Below are positions 49,442 to 57,597 of a DNA stretch of 64,000 nucleotides, piece after piece. Origin of the DNA: Casp-actino8 sp001510335 (GTDB lineage: Bacteria > Actinomycetota > Acidimicrobiia > Acidimicrobiales > Ilumatobacteraceae); contig JAQCEM010000008.1 of assembly GCA_027729635.1 (NCBI GenBank), positions 8,041 to 72,040 of the forward strand. Direction: 5' to 3'. Below the pieces are notes generated by a model, which saw nothing but the letters and a program-made list of their open reading frames with translations, was not told where the DNA came from and did no database searches. Position numbers and translations under genes: made by a program. The first letter of the stretch is position 1, and each line of letters begins with the position of its first letter.

Positions 49442-50595
49442 GCGTCAACAACCGCTCCTGAAGCCAACAACTTTTCAATTTCAATTGAGCCGAAGCCCCA
49501 ACCTTCGAGAATTTCTCGGGAGTGTTGACCGGGATGCGCTGGTGGTCGCGACACCGACGGCACTGTTCGCGAGAAACGAGGTGCTGGAGCAGGCTGCTTC
49601 GTGCCAGCGATATCAATGATCATGTTGCGCTCAACATTGTGCGGGTGCGCTGCCGCTTCACTCATCGTCAACACGGGAGCAAAACAAACATCGGTGGTTT
49701 CCATAATCGCGCACCATTCGTCGCGAGTCCTTGATTTGAAGACTTCGGCAATGCGCTTCTTCAAGTGTGGCCACTGCGACTTATCCATTTGCTTAGCAAA
49801 CTCAGGATCGGAATCGAGTCCGGTGAGTTGCAACAACTGTGCATAGAACTGCGTCTCAATTGAACCAATCGAGATGTACTTTCCGTCCTTGCATTCGTAG
49901 GCGTCGTAGAAGTGCGCACCAGTGTCGAGCAAGTTAGTTCCGCGAGCATTTTCATCATGGGCGCCCATTTGTGAGAACGCCCAGAACATTGTCATCAATA
50001 CAGCAGTGCCGTCAACCATTGCGGCGTCAACTACTTGACCCTTATTGCTCTTGCTCGCTTCAAGCAACGCGCATACCACGCCGAACGCCAAGAACATTCC
50101 GCCACCACCAAAGTCGCCAACCATGTTCATGGGAGGTACTGGTCCTTCGCCGGCGCGACCAAAATGTGCCAAGGCACCAGCGAGCGAGATGTAGTTGATG
50201 TCGTGCCCAGCAGCCTGTGCATACATCCCTGTTTGACCCCAGCCAGTCATACGACCAAAAACCAATTTCGGATTTCGTGCTAAACACACATCGGGTCCGA
50301 TACCGAGACGCTCCATGACGCCCGGCCGGAAACCTTCAATCAGTGCGTCGGCTGATTCGACAAGCTTGAGCAGAGTCTCAACGCCTTCAGGGTTCTTGAG
50401 ATCGATCGCGATGTTTTGGCGACCACGTTGCAAGATGTCGAATGCTGGACCTTCTGGAGCCGGACCACGCACAGACTGCGCCCGCTCGACGCGAATCACC
50501 TCAGCGCCCATATCGGACAACATCATTGCGGCAAAGGGGCCAGGCCCGATGCCAGCAATTTCTACGATACGAAAACCTGTGAGTGGACCAGTCAT
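49438..50595 (-). CDS. CoA transferase family III / alpha-methylacyl-CoA racemase-like
   Basis: 385 residues from ATG 50595. The interlocked-ring family signs are GFRIVEIAGIGPGPFAAMML near 7-26, RVERAQSVRG near 37, DIKLQ-type DILQRGRQNIAIDLKNPEG near 54-72 and the catalytic aspartate in MVGDFGGGGMFLAFG near 157. It would epimerise 2-methylacyl-CoA, or transfer CoA, in branched fatty-acid or sterol side-chain breakdown. It begins 13 bases after the alpha/beta hydrolase stop and is coupled at its end with mca. Confidence 0.87.
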   Translation of the reverse strand: MTGPLTGFRIVEIAGIGPGPFAAMMLSDMGAEVIRVERAQSVRGPAPEGPAFDILQRGRQNIAIDLKNPEGVETLLKLVESADALIEGFRPGVMERLGIGPDVCLARNPKLVFGRMTGWGQTGMYAQAAGHDINYISLAGALAHFGRAGEGPVPPMNMVGDFGGGGMFLAFGVVCALLEASKSNKGQVVDAAMVDGTAVLMTMFWAFSQMGAHDENARGTNLLDTGAHFYDAYECKDGKYISIGSIETQFYAQLLQLTGLDSDPEFAKQMDKSQWPHLKKRIAEVFKSRTRDEWCAIMETTDVCFAPVLTMSEAAAHPHNVERNMIIDIAGTKQPAPAPRFSRTVPSVSRPPAHPGQHSREILEGWGFGSIEIEKLLASGAVVDA

Positions 50596-50608
50596 TCCTT
50601 CATCGTAT

Positions 50609-51520
50609 TCAGTGACCGGTTGCGCGCTGCCATTCGGCAAGTTTCATATGCGCCGTCATGGCACCAGTCACCAGAGGCAATAGAGGCTCGGGAAGATCAT
50701 GACCCATATCAGCCACGAGCAAGAACGTCGATCCAGGCACTAGTTCGGCGGTTCGCTTACCACCATCGGGCGTTAGCAACGTGTCGTCTTCGCCGTGTAT
50801 CACCAAGGTCGGGGTCTGCAGTTTTTGCAATTGTTCTGCTCGGGACCCACTGGCGTAGATTGCCGCCAACTGTCGGATTGAGCCCTCGGGATAAAAAGAA
50901 CGATCATATGCCCGAGCCGCTTCACGTTTCACGACCGCTTCATTGAAATAACGCTTTGACTGCCACACCCCGTATTTCGGGCTCGCATCAATGTACGCCT
51001 GTCGATCAGTTGGTGGTGGTCCAAGTAATGCTTCTGCCGCTTCGGCCGTCGGCGCGCCGATCTCAAATTCACCCGTCACTGAATACAACGAGATCAAGGA
51101 TCGCGCGCGCTCAGGATGTTGAATCACCAAAGTTTGGGCAATCATGCCGCCCATTGATGCACCCAAAATGTGGGCCGACTCAATACCCAGATGATCCAGT
51201 AACTCAATGGCGTCTTGCGCCATGTCCGACAGTGTGTACGGAACCTGTGGTAAGTCTTGACCGTTGAGCACAGCAGTAAGAACAACGTCTGGGTCGACGA
51301 CGACACCATCAAGTTTGGTGGAGAGCCCGCAGTCGCGATTATCAAATCGAATCACACAAAAATCTTGATCAACCAACATCTGACAAAACTGATCTGACCA
51401 ATTAATGAGTTGCGCACCAAAACCCATGATTAACAAAACTGCCGGGTCCGTCGCCTTCCCCATGGTTTCGTACTCAAGGGTGATCGGCCCAACGTTTGCC
51501 GGAATGTGCGCTTGTGGCAT
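50609..51520 (-). CDS. Alpha/beta hydrolase
   Basis: 303 residues. The lid-less hydrolase core has LLIMGFGAQLINWSDQF near 30-46 (oxyanion hole HG-like GFG), the nucleophile elbow LGASMGGMIAQTL near 117-129 and the late HGEDDTLLTPDGG near 243-255 with catalytic Asp, while the catalytic histidine is in ADMGHDLPEP near 272. Substrate unknown. Its ATG lies 6 bases after TATTCT, divergent from the F420 oxidoreductase at 51581 with 60 bases between. Confidence 0.88.
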   Translation of the reverse strand: MPQAHIPANVGPITLEYETMGKATDPAVLLIMGFGAQLINWSDQFCQMLVDQDFCVIRFDNRDCGLSTKLDGVVVDPDVVLTAVLNGQDLPQVPYTLSDMAQDAIELLDHLGIESAHILGASMGGMIAQTLVIQHPERARSLISLYSVTGEFEIGAPTAEAAEALLGPPPTDRQAYIDASPKYGVWQSKRYFNEAVVKREAARAYDRSFYPEGSIRQLAAIYASGSRAEQLQKLQTPTLVIHGEDDTLLTPDGGKRTAELVPGSTFLLVADMGHDLPEPLLPLVTGAMTAHMKLAEWQRATGH

Positions 51521-51526
51521 GCCGTG

Positions 51527-51532
51527 AGAATA
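51527..51532 (-). promoter_or_regulatory. -10 element for a leaderless start at 51520
   Basis: TATTCT on the minus strand, 6 bases before the ATG. Confidence 0.5.
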
Positions 51533-51568
51533 GCCATCCCGTCACCTCGCTACCATCATCACAACGAC

Positions 51569-51574
51569 TACCTT
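51569..51574 (+). promoter_or_regulatory. -10 element for a leaderless start at 51581
   Basis: TACCTT, 6 bases before the ATG. Confidence 0.5.
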
Positions 51575-51580
51575 TGGAGT

Positions 51581-52501
51581 ATGACTTCTGGAATGTTCTC
51601 GCACATGCGCTTTGGCGTTCACACCGGATTACAACACACCACGTACGACGTTCTCCGTCCGGCCTGGCGCAAGATCGAAGACCTCGGCTTTGATTGGATC
51701 TCAATTTGGGATCACTTCTATGGCGCAACTGGCAAGCCCGACGATGCGGCCTGTTTTGAAGCCGTCGCAATGCACGCTGCTTTGGCCGCCGAAACCAGTC
51801 GGGTCCGTGTCGGTTCATTGGTGTATTCAGTTGGTTATCGCCACCCTTCGGTACTCGCCAAAATGATTACTGCGATCGATCACATTTCGGGCGGACGCGC
51901 CGACATGGGTCTTGGCGCAGGTTGGGCACAAGTTGAATACGAGGCCTACGGCATTCCATTCCCTGGAGTCAAAACTCGTATGGACCAACTTGAAGAAGCC
52001 ACCCAGTGCGTTCGTGGACTGCTGCACGATGAGGTCACCGATTTTTCTGGCGAATGGTTCAATCTAAATAACGCCCGCAACGAACCCCGCCCGATTCAGA
52101 AAAAGATTCCCATTTGGGTCGGTGGCGGTGGAGAAAAGCGAACTCTCAACATCACCGCCAAATACGCCGACGGTTGGAATGTACCGTTTGTTTCACCCGA
52201 AGCTTTCGCCCATAAGAGCTCGGTCCTCACCAGACATTGCGAAACAATCGGTCGCGATCCAAAGGAAGTGAAACGTACGGTCAATGTGGGCATCGCCTGG
52301 ACTGAAGAAAGTTTGCAATCACAATTCGGCATGCTTGCCGAAGGCGTGCGACCGGGCGTGTTAACCGGCAGCGACGAACAGGTCATTGATCGGATCGGTC
52401 AATATGTCGCTGCTGGTGCCGAGCAAATTAACTTGGCGCTTCGTGCACCATTTGACATGGATTCTGTTGAGCGCTTTAGCAAGACCCTGAAGTTGGCGTG
52501 A
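51581..52501 (+). CDS. LLM-class F420-dependent oxidoreductase
   Basis: 306 residues from the ATG at 51581 (a longer frame to 51506 runs through the divergent promoter). Landmarks are MRFGVHTGLQ, SIWDHFYGATGKPDDAACFE near 44-63, DHISGGRADMGLGAGW near 105-120 and PIWVGGGGEKRTL near 172-184, typical of the TIGR03560-like group. Together with the 5713 gene this shows F420 use, but the substrate is unknown. Its last codons overlap the GTG of galK. Confidence 0.83.
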   Translation: MTSGMFSHMRFGVHTGLQHTTYDVLRPAWRKIEDLGFDWISIWDHFYGATGKPDDAACFEAVAMHAALAAETSRVRVGSLVYSVGYRHPSVLAKMITAIDHISGGRADMGLGAGWAQVEYEAYGIPFPGVKTRMDQLEEATQCVRGLLHDEVTDFSGEWFNLNNARNEPRPIQKKIPIWVGGGGEKRTLNITAKYADGWNVPFVSPEAFAHKSSVLTRHCETIGRDPKEVKRTVNVGIAWTEESLQSQFGMLAEGVRPGVLTGSDEQVIDRIGQYVAAGAEQINLALRAPFDMDSVERFSKTLKLA

Positions 52502-53469
52502 ACGAAACACTCAACGTTTCAGCCCCGGGTCGTGTCAATTTGATTGGTGATCACACCGATTACATCGGCGGCCTCGTGATGCCGATGACGCTCAATGCGT
52601 TTACAACGGTGGTCGGCCAAAAAAACATAAATCGCACTTGGAATCTTGTTTCGCATCACGAAGCAGAACCAGTCTCAATTGCCTTGCCAGTTATTGACCC
52701 ACGTTCAATAACACCACAGTGGGGTCGCTATGTGGCGGGCGTCTTAAACGAGTTCAACAAACTTGGTTATGAGATTCCTGGATTCACTGGAGTAATCGAC
52801 ACCACAATTCCAATTGGATCAGGTTTGTCGTCAAGTGCTGCCCTCGAAATAGCGATCGCGCGAATCGTCATTTTGATAACCGAGATTGCAATGTCAGAAA
52901 CTGATCTTGCCTTACTCTGCCAACGCGCAGAACATATCGCCTCGGGTGTTCCCTGCGGAATTATGGATCAACTGTGCATCGCGGTCGGACGACCGAATAC
53001 CGCCACGCTGATTGACTGCCACACCTATGATATTCAACACATTGCCATGCCCGAAGAAATCGAAGTTGTCACCCGATTTATCTCGCACCGCACTCTTGTG
53101 GGTAGCGAGTACGGAGATCGTGTTAATGACTGTCAAGCGATTGAAGCAATCGTTGGCCCGTTGCGATTAGCAACGATGAATGATCTGTCACACCTCAATG
53201 ATGATCGTCTCGTGCGTCGAGCGCGACATGTCATATCCGAGAATCAACGTGTTCGCAATTTCGCTCATGCACTCACCAACAAGGATTTCGTTGAGGCTGG
53301 TCGCCTGATGACCGAAAGCCACGCAAGTTTGGCCAATGATTACGAAACCTCCAACTCAACTATGGATCAAGCGGTCAATTCAATGCTGCACGAATCAGGT
53401 TTTCTAGGTGCCCGCATCACGGGTGGTGGCTTTGGCGGTTGCATCGTCGGCTTGCGCCACCGAGACTGA
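52498..53469 (+). CDS. galK: Galactokinase (GHMP family)
   Basis: 323 residues from a GTG inside the preceding stop. The GHMP signatures are APGRVNLIGDHTDYIGG at residues 9-25, the ATP loop PIGSGLSSSAALEIA near 102-116 and the late GARITGGGFGGCIVGL near 304-319. It phosphorylates galactose, or a related sugar, at C1. It is about 60 residues shorter than characterised galactokinases, so another sugar kinase (mevalonate- or arabinose-type) is possible, but the GDHTDY motif favours GalK. It is coupled with the F420 enzyme and abuts the convergent 53470 gene. Confidence 0.85.
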   Translation: MNETLNVSAPGRVNLIGDHTDYIGGLVMPMTLNAFTTVVGQKNINRTWNLVSHHEAEPVSIALPVIDPRSITPQWGRYVAGVLNEFNKLGYEIPGFTGVIDTTIPIGSGLSSSAALEIAIARIVILITEIAMSETDLALLCQRAEHIASGVPCGIMDQLCIAVGRPNTATLIDCHTYDIQHIAMPEEIEVVTRFISHRTLVGSEYGDRVNDCQAIEAIVGPLRLATMNDLSHLNDDRLVRRARHVISENQRVRNFAHALTNKDFVEAGRLMTESHASLANDYETSNSTMDQAVNSMLHESGFLGARITGGGFGGCIVGLRHRD

Positions 53470-54081
53470 TCAACTCTCGAGGAGTCGGCGCTTTTGTGAC
53501 TCAAATTCTTCAGCTGAAATTGAACCGCGGTCGCGGAGACCTTCCAGTTTTTCCAGTTGAGTCGCGACATCGTTACCACCCGTCACGTTGACCCTGAACG
53601 AACGCTTTTGGTTTTCTTCCATTTGCGTGTGAATCAGATTTTGCACTCTGTCAGGATGAGAAACATCACTGAAGCGCTGTTGCCCGTCTTCTCCGCCGGA
53701 CTCAATGAGCAGGTCGCCTGCACCAATGATTCGCTCAAAGATTCCTTGTTTGAAGTTCACGTTGTTCACGCGCTCAAGTGGTATCTCGATTCCGGACTTG
53801 CCGATGACACCGTTGCGATAAATCAAGCGGTCTGATGTAATCACAAAATATGTTGTCCGCCATTTGAGATAACGCACGATCACCCACACCAAAGTGGCTA
53901 AGGCAATAACACCTATTGGATAGGTCAAATAACTCTTGCGATCATCTTGACCAAACACAAATAGCCACAAAATCCCCGAAACCGCAAAAGAACTCACCGA
54001 CTCGGCGAAGTACCACCAATGCGGATTCAGATCGAGGGCGACCGACTCATCGGGATTCAAAAGTTTGGCGGGATAAGGCAT
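53470..54081 (-). CDS. PH-like (bPH2) membrane protein with C-terminal SHOCT domain
   Basis: 203 residues. Two hydrophobic helices (SFAVSGILWLFVFG, TYPIGVIALATLVWVIV) are followed by a PH-like bacterial domain (TYFVITSDRLIYRNGVIGKSGIEIPLERV-type pattern, residues 77-135) and a C-terminal SHOCT helix pair (LEGLRDRGSISAEEFESQKR). This combination belongs to a family of membrane anchors for bacterial PH domains; the ligand is unknown. The ATG at 54081 is preceded by GGTGCAT and lies divergent from uvrD2. Confidence 0.8.
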   Translation of the reverse strand: MPYPAKLLNPDESVALDLNPHWWYFAESVSSFAVSGILWLFVFGQDDRKSYLTYPIGVIALATLVWVIVRYLKWRTTYFVITSDRLIYRNGVIGKSGIEIPLERVNNVNFKQGIFERIIGAGDLLIESGGEDGQQRFSDVSHPDRVQNLIHTQMEENQKRSFRVNVTGGNDVATQLEKLEGLRDRGSISAEEFESQKRRLLES

Positions 54082-54111
54082 GCACCTGACCTTAGTTCGG
54101 CACCCATGCCC

Positions 54112-54117
54112 TACGAT
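54112..54117 (+). promoter_or_regulatory. -10 element for a leaderless uvrD2 start
   Basis: TACGAT, 6 bases before the GTG at 54124. Confidence 0.5.
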
Positions 54118-54123
54118 GATGGA

Positions 54124-56067
54124 GTGTCTGATACAGCCCTCACGAACGAACTGTTACAAGGGCTTGACCCTACTCAGCAGGCCGCAATCACATCTGGCGC
54201 TCCCCTCCTAGCAGTTATCGCCGGAGCCGGATCTGGCAAAACAGGTGTGCTCACGCGCCGTGTGGCCTACCGGTGCTTAACCGAGACCGCCGACGCTTCA
54301 CACGTTGCCGTTTTAACCTTCACGCGCCAAGCAGCCAACGAATTACGCCGACGCCTCAGAGCCCTCGGATTACGCGACACCATCATCGCTGGAACATTCC
54401 ACTCAGTTGCTCTCGGCCTGTTGAGACAGCGTTGGGATGAACAAGGGAAAAGCCACCCAGTCGTCGTCGCCGATCGTCGTCGCCTCATCGGCGAAGTCAT
54501 CGGACCAAAACGAACTGCGAATATCAACGATTTGTCCGCCGACATTGATTGGGCCCGCTCGCGAAACATCACCGCCGATAGATACGCATCGGCAATCCAA
54601 TCAAGTGGTCGTCGCTCGTTAGCCCCCGTGGCCGATGTCGCCAAAGTCATGAGTGATGTTCAATTACTCAAACGCAAACGCGGTGTCATCGATCTAGATG
54701 ACTTGTTGTCCCTCACGGTTGATGCAATTCGCGATGACAACAACTTTGCCAACATCGTGCGTTGGAAAATCCGTCATCTCTTTGTCGATGAAGCTCAAGA
54801 CTTAAACCCATTACAACTCGCAGTGCTTGATCAGTGGCGAGTTGGCCGTGACGATCTCACTCTTGTTGGCGACCCTTCACAATCAATCTATGGATTCAAC
54901 GGCGCTGATCCATCGGTGCTGACTGCACTTGAACAACGATTCCCCGGCATTGAAGTGATCAGACTTTCAGCGAACTACCGCTGCACGCCGCAAGTAGTCC
55001 AAGCCGGACTGCGCGCTCTCACTCATTTACCGACACCACCGCCACAACTCTTTTCCACTCGACCCGACGGACCGCCAGTACAGATCTACGGATTTGATGA
55101 CGAAAAAGCCGAGGCAACTGGAATCGCCCAGATTATTGAATCGTGGCGAATCCCGTCATCTCGTTGGCGCGACTTTGCAGTGCTCACACGCACAAATGCT
55201 CAACTGGCCTCCATTCGTGATGCACTGACATCGCGCGATATTCCAACTCGTATTGTTGGCTCGGTTGCCGCCGATCCGATCCAACGAGCAGCTCGCGAAG
55301 TCGGCGACCTTCCGAGTTCAACCAGAATCTCAACTTGGTCACGCGATGCCCGAACGCCACTTGCCGAAGATTCACTTGAGACCGAAGAAGATCTCGTGGC
55401 CCGTCGTCGCGTGGCCGATGCTGTTGATGAATTCTTGGCAGAAGGAGGAGGCGACGGGCGAACCTTTTTGGCATGGGTGCGCACCAATCGTCCCTTTGAA
55501 GATGACCGCCATCAGGACACCGTTGAAATCCTGACCTTCCACGGAGCCAAGGGACGCGAATGGGACAACGTCATCTTGGCAGGATGCGAACAAGGACTCA
55601 TTCCACACTCATCAGCGAAATCCCCTACCGAAACTGCTGAAGAAATCCGCTTGGCATACGTGGCCATGACCCGCGCTGCCAATCGTCTTGCCATTACACA
55701 TGCCCGTTCCCGTCGGGGGCGCTCGCGAACCCGAAGCCCGTTTGTTGACGGTGTTGACATCGCTGTTGTTGTCGCTCCACCTTCGGCTGACTATGTGCGC
55801 GACCAAACGTTGCGCCGCCAAGAACTTGACCCACATGATCACGTTTACGACGAACTGGTTCAATGGCGCACAAATGCTGGTCGGGTTGCCAATCTTGACC
55901 CACTGATCTTTTGTTCAGACGATGTCCTCCGCCGAATCGCGCAAGCACGCCCGACTACAAGCGAAGAACTAGCAGCCATTGATGGATTTGGCCAACCAAT
56001 GAGTCAGCGCGTCGGTCATCGAGTATTGGCCGCGATACAACGCGGCATCATGCAATCGCAACAGTAA
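54124..56067 (+). CDS. uvrD2: UvrD2-type DNA helicase with C-terminal HRDC domain
   Basis: 647 residues from GTG 54124. Superfamily 1 motifs: AVIAGAGSGKTGVLTRR near 24-40, VDEAQDLNPLQLA near 220-232, GDPSQSIYGFNGAD near 250-263, TFHGAKGREWDNVILAG near 470-486 and RLAYVAMTRAANRLAI near 515-530. The last 80 residues form an HRDC domain (ELVQWRTNAGRVANLDP, EELAAIDGFGQPMSQ). The UvrD-plus-HRDC layout is actinobacterial UvrD2. ATG 54106 is an alternative start, but the TACGAT hexamer sits 6 bases before 54124. It abuts the convergent thioesterase gene. Confidence 0.9.
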   Translation: MSDTALTNELLQGLDPTQQAAITSGAPLLAVIAGAGSGKTGVLTRRVAYRCLTETADASHVAVLTFTRQAANELRRRLRALGLRDTIIAGTFHSVALGLLRQRWDEQGKSHPVVVADRRRLIGEVIGPKRTANINDLSADIDWARSRNITADRYASAIQSSGRRSLAPVADVAKVMSDVQLLKRKRGVIDLDDLLSLTVDAIRDDNNFANIVRWKIRHLFVDEAQDLNPLQLAVLDQWRVGRDDLTLVGDPSQSIYGFNGADPSVLTALEQRFPGIEVIRLSANYRCTPQVVQAGLRALTHLPTPPPQLFSTRPDGPPVQIYGFDDEKAEATGIAQIIESWRIPSSRWRDFAVLTRTNAQLASIRDALTSRDIPTRIVGSVAADPIQRAAREVGDLPSSTRISTWSRDARTPLAEDSLETEEDLVARRRVADAVDEFLAEGGGDGRTFLAWVRTNRPFEDDRHQDTVEILTFHGAKGREWDNVILAGCEQGLIPHSSAKSPTETAEEIRLAYVAMTRAANRLAITHARSRRGRSRTRSPFVDGVDIAVVVAPPSADYVRDQTLRRQELDPHDHVYDELVQWRTNAGRVANLDPLIFCSDDVLRRIAQARPTTSEELAAIDGFGQPMSQRVGHRVLAAIQRGIMQSQQ

Positions 56068-56799
56068 TTATTCGCGAGTTTGTCGATCGTTGTTGAGTGC
56101 AGCGAATTTCTCAGCCTTCACCGAAATGAAAGTACCAACTGCTTGTGCGCACAGGCGATCACCCGCATAAATTTCGCCCGACGTCATAATCTTTCGACCA
56201 TTAATGCCGTCAAAACGACCAGTCACCTTCAACGGTTGATGTAGCGGCGTTGGCGAACGGTATGTCACTTCAAGCCGACCCGTCATTCCGGGGGCACCAG
56301 ACAACGCTTGAGCGAAACCCAGCACTTCGTCAAATATCGCGGCAATCAAACCGCCGTGCAAACAACCAGGCGGTCCCTCGTAAGCGTCACCGTATGTCAC
56401 CGTTGCGGTGATCTCGTTTTCGTTACTCTCAAGTTCAATCAAACCCGCCAATCCATTGAGCGGCCCCGTCACCGGACTGTGACTCATAAACCCGTGCGTC
56501 GCTCCCCCAACTGCACCCTCGGCACTTGCGTGATACGAACGCCCATGAGGCCCAGGTGCGAGTAAAGCAGCTGCTTGCTCAAGCAGATTGGCGGCCTGAG
56601 CAAACTGATCACTATGAGCGGTTGATGTTGCTGAATGTTGCAGTACTTCGCGCGTCGCGTTGGCTAAACGAAGTCGCGGATTATCCGGGTCGTGCATTGC
56701 GACGCGATGCCTCGGCAAAGCCAACGGCGAAGGAATTACCGGTTCATTTGGGTTTGACCAAACTGATCGATCAGTTTCGGGGTTGTTTTCTTCAGACAT
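56068..56799 (-). CDS. PaaI/HotDog-like thioesterase
   Basis: 243 residues from ATG 56799. A low-complexity N-terminus of about 100 residues precedes a HotDog core: YEGPPGCLHGGLIAAIFDEVLGF-type block near 145-167, MTGRLEVTYRSPTPLHQPL near 178-197 and TFISVKAEKF at the end. The CLHGG loop is the catalytic part. It would hydrolyse an acyl-CoA; the substrate and the role of the N-terminal region are unknown. The start overlaps the xthA stop by eight bases, so the two are coupled. Confidence 0.78.
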   Translation of the reverse strand: MSEENNPETDRSVWSNPNEPVIPSPLALPRHRVAMHDPDNPRLRLANATREVLQHSATSTAHSDQFAQAANLLEQAAALLAPGPHGRSYHASAEGAVGGATHGFMSHSPVTGPLNGLAGLIELESNENEITATVTYGDAYEGPPGCLHGGLIAAIFDEVLGFAQALSGAPGMTGRLEVTYRSPTPLHQPLKVTGRFDGINGRKIMTSGEIYAGDRLCAQAVGTFISVKAEKFAALNNDRQTRE

Positions 56800-57565
56800 C
56801 AATATCCACCAGTACTGGAGCGTGATCGCTCGGCTTTTCTCCTTTACGAGCCTGGCGATCAACGATCGTCCAACGGGCTTTAGCAGCCACTGATGGTGTT
56901 GCCAAAATTAAGTCGATACGCATCCCCTTGTTTTGATTGAATCCACCGGCTCGATAATCCCACCACGAAAACAATTTGTCATCGGGATGATGTTCACGAA
57001 AGACATCAACCATTCCCCAAGACTCAAGGTCGCGTAAGACCTGGCGTTCTGCTTCACTCACATGCGTCGCACCCACAAAATCGGCAGGGTTGTACACATC
57101 AATATCGGCTGGAGCGATGTTGTAATCACCAGTCACGACCACGGCGTTACTCGGTTGAGTATCAGCATTGAGATGATCAATTAATCGCTTCATCCACGCC
57201 AACTTGTAGTGGTAATGATCGTGATCTAGTTCGCGACCGTTCGGCACATACACCGAACTCACACGAATTCCGCCACATGTCGCGGTCACTAAACGTGCTT
57301 CTGCATCAAGTGGCTGACCATCAGCGAAATTACGGACTGGATTTTCGAGTCCGACTCTGCTCAGAATTGCGACACCATTCCACTGACCTTGGCCATGGTG
57401 AATTGACTCATAGCCCATCTCGGCGAAATGTTCGGTTGGAAACGCATCTTCGGCCAATTTGGTTTCTTGCATACAGACCACGTCTGGTTGCACATCGAGC
57501 AACCATTCATCGACACGTGGCATTCGTGCCCGTAGTGAGTTGACATTCCAAGTAGCGAGGCGCAC
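56792..57565 (-). CDS. xthA: Exodeoxyribonuclease III
   Basis: 257 residues of an AP endonuclease/3'-5' exonuclease. The start RLATWNVNSLRARMPRV, metal-binding glutamate in CMQETKLAEDAFP near 31-43, GDYNIAPADIDVYNP near 148-162 and the C-terminal DHAPVLVDIDV (catalytic D-H pair) are all present. The start GTG 57565 is 6 bases after TACGGT. Coupled to the downstream thioesterase. Confidence 0.95.
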   Translation of the reverse strand: MRLATWNVNSLRARMPRVDEWLLDVQPDVVCMQETKLAEDAFPTEHFAEMGYESIHHGQGQWNGVAILSRVGLENPVRNFADGQPLDAEARLVTATCGGIRVSSVYVPNGRELDHDHYHYKLAWMKRLIDHLNADTQPSNAVVVTGDYNIAPADIDVYNPADFVGATHVSEAERQVLRDLESWGMVDVFREHHPDDKLFSWWDYRAGGFNQNKGMRIDLILATPSVAAKARWTIVDRQARKGEKPSDHAPVLVDIDV

Positions 57566-57571
57566 AAGAGA

Positions 57572-57577
57572 ACCGTA
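57572..57577 (-). promoter_or_regulatory. -10 element for a leaderless xthA start
   Basis: TACGGT on the minus strand, 6 bases before the GTG. Confidence 0.5.
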
Positions 57578-57597
57578 GGCGATCAGTGACCCTCAAG

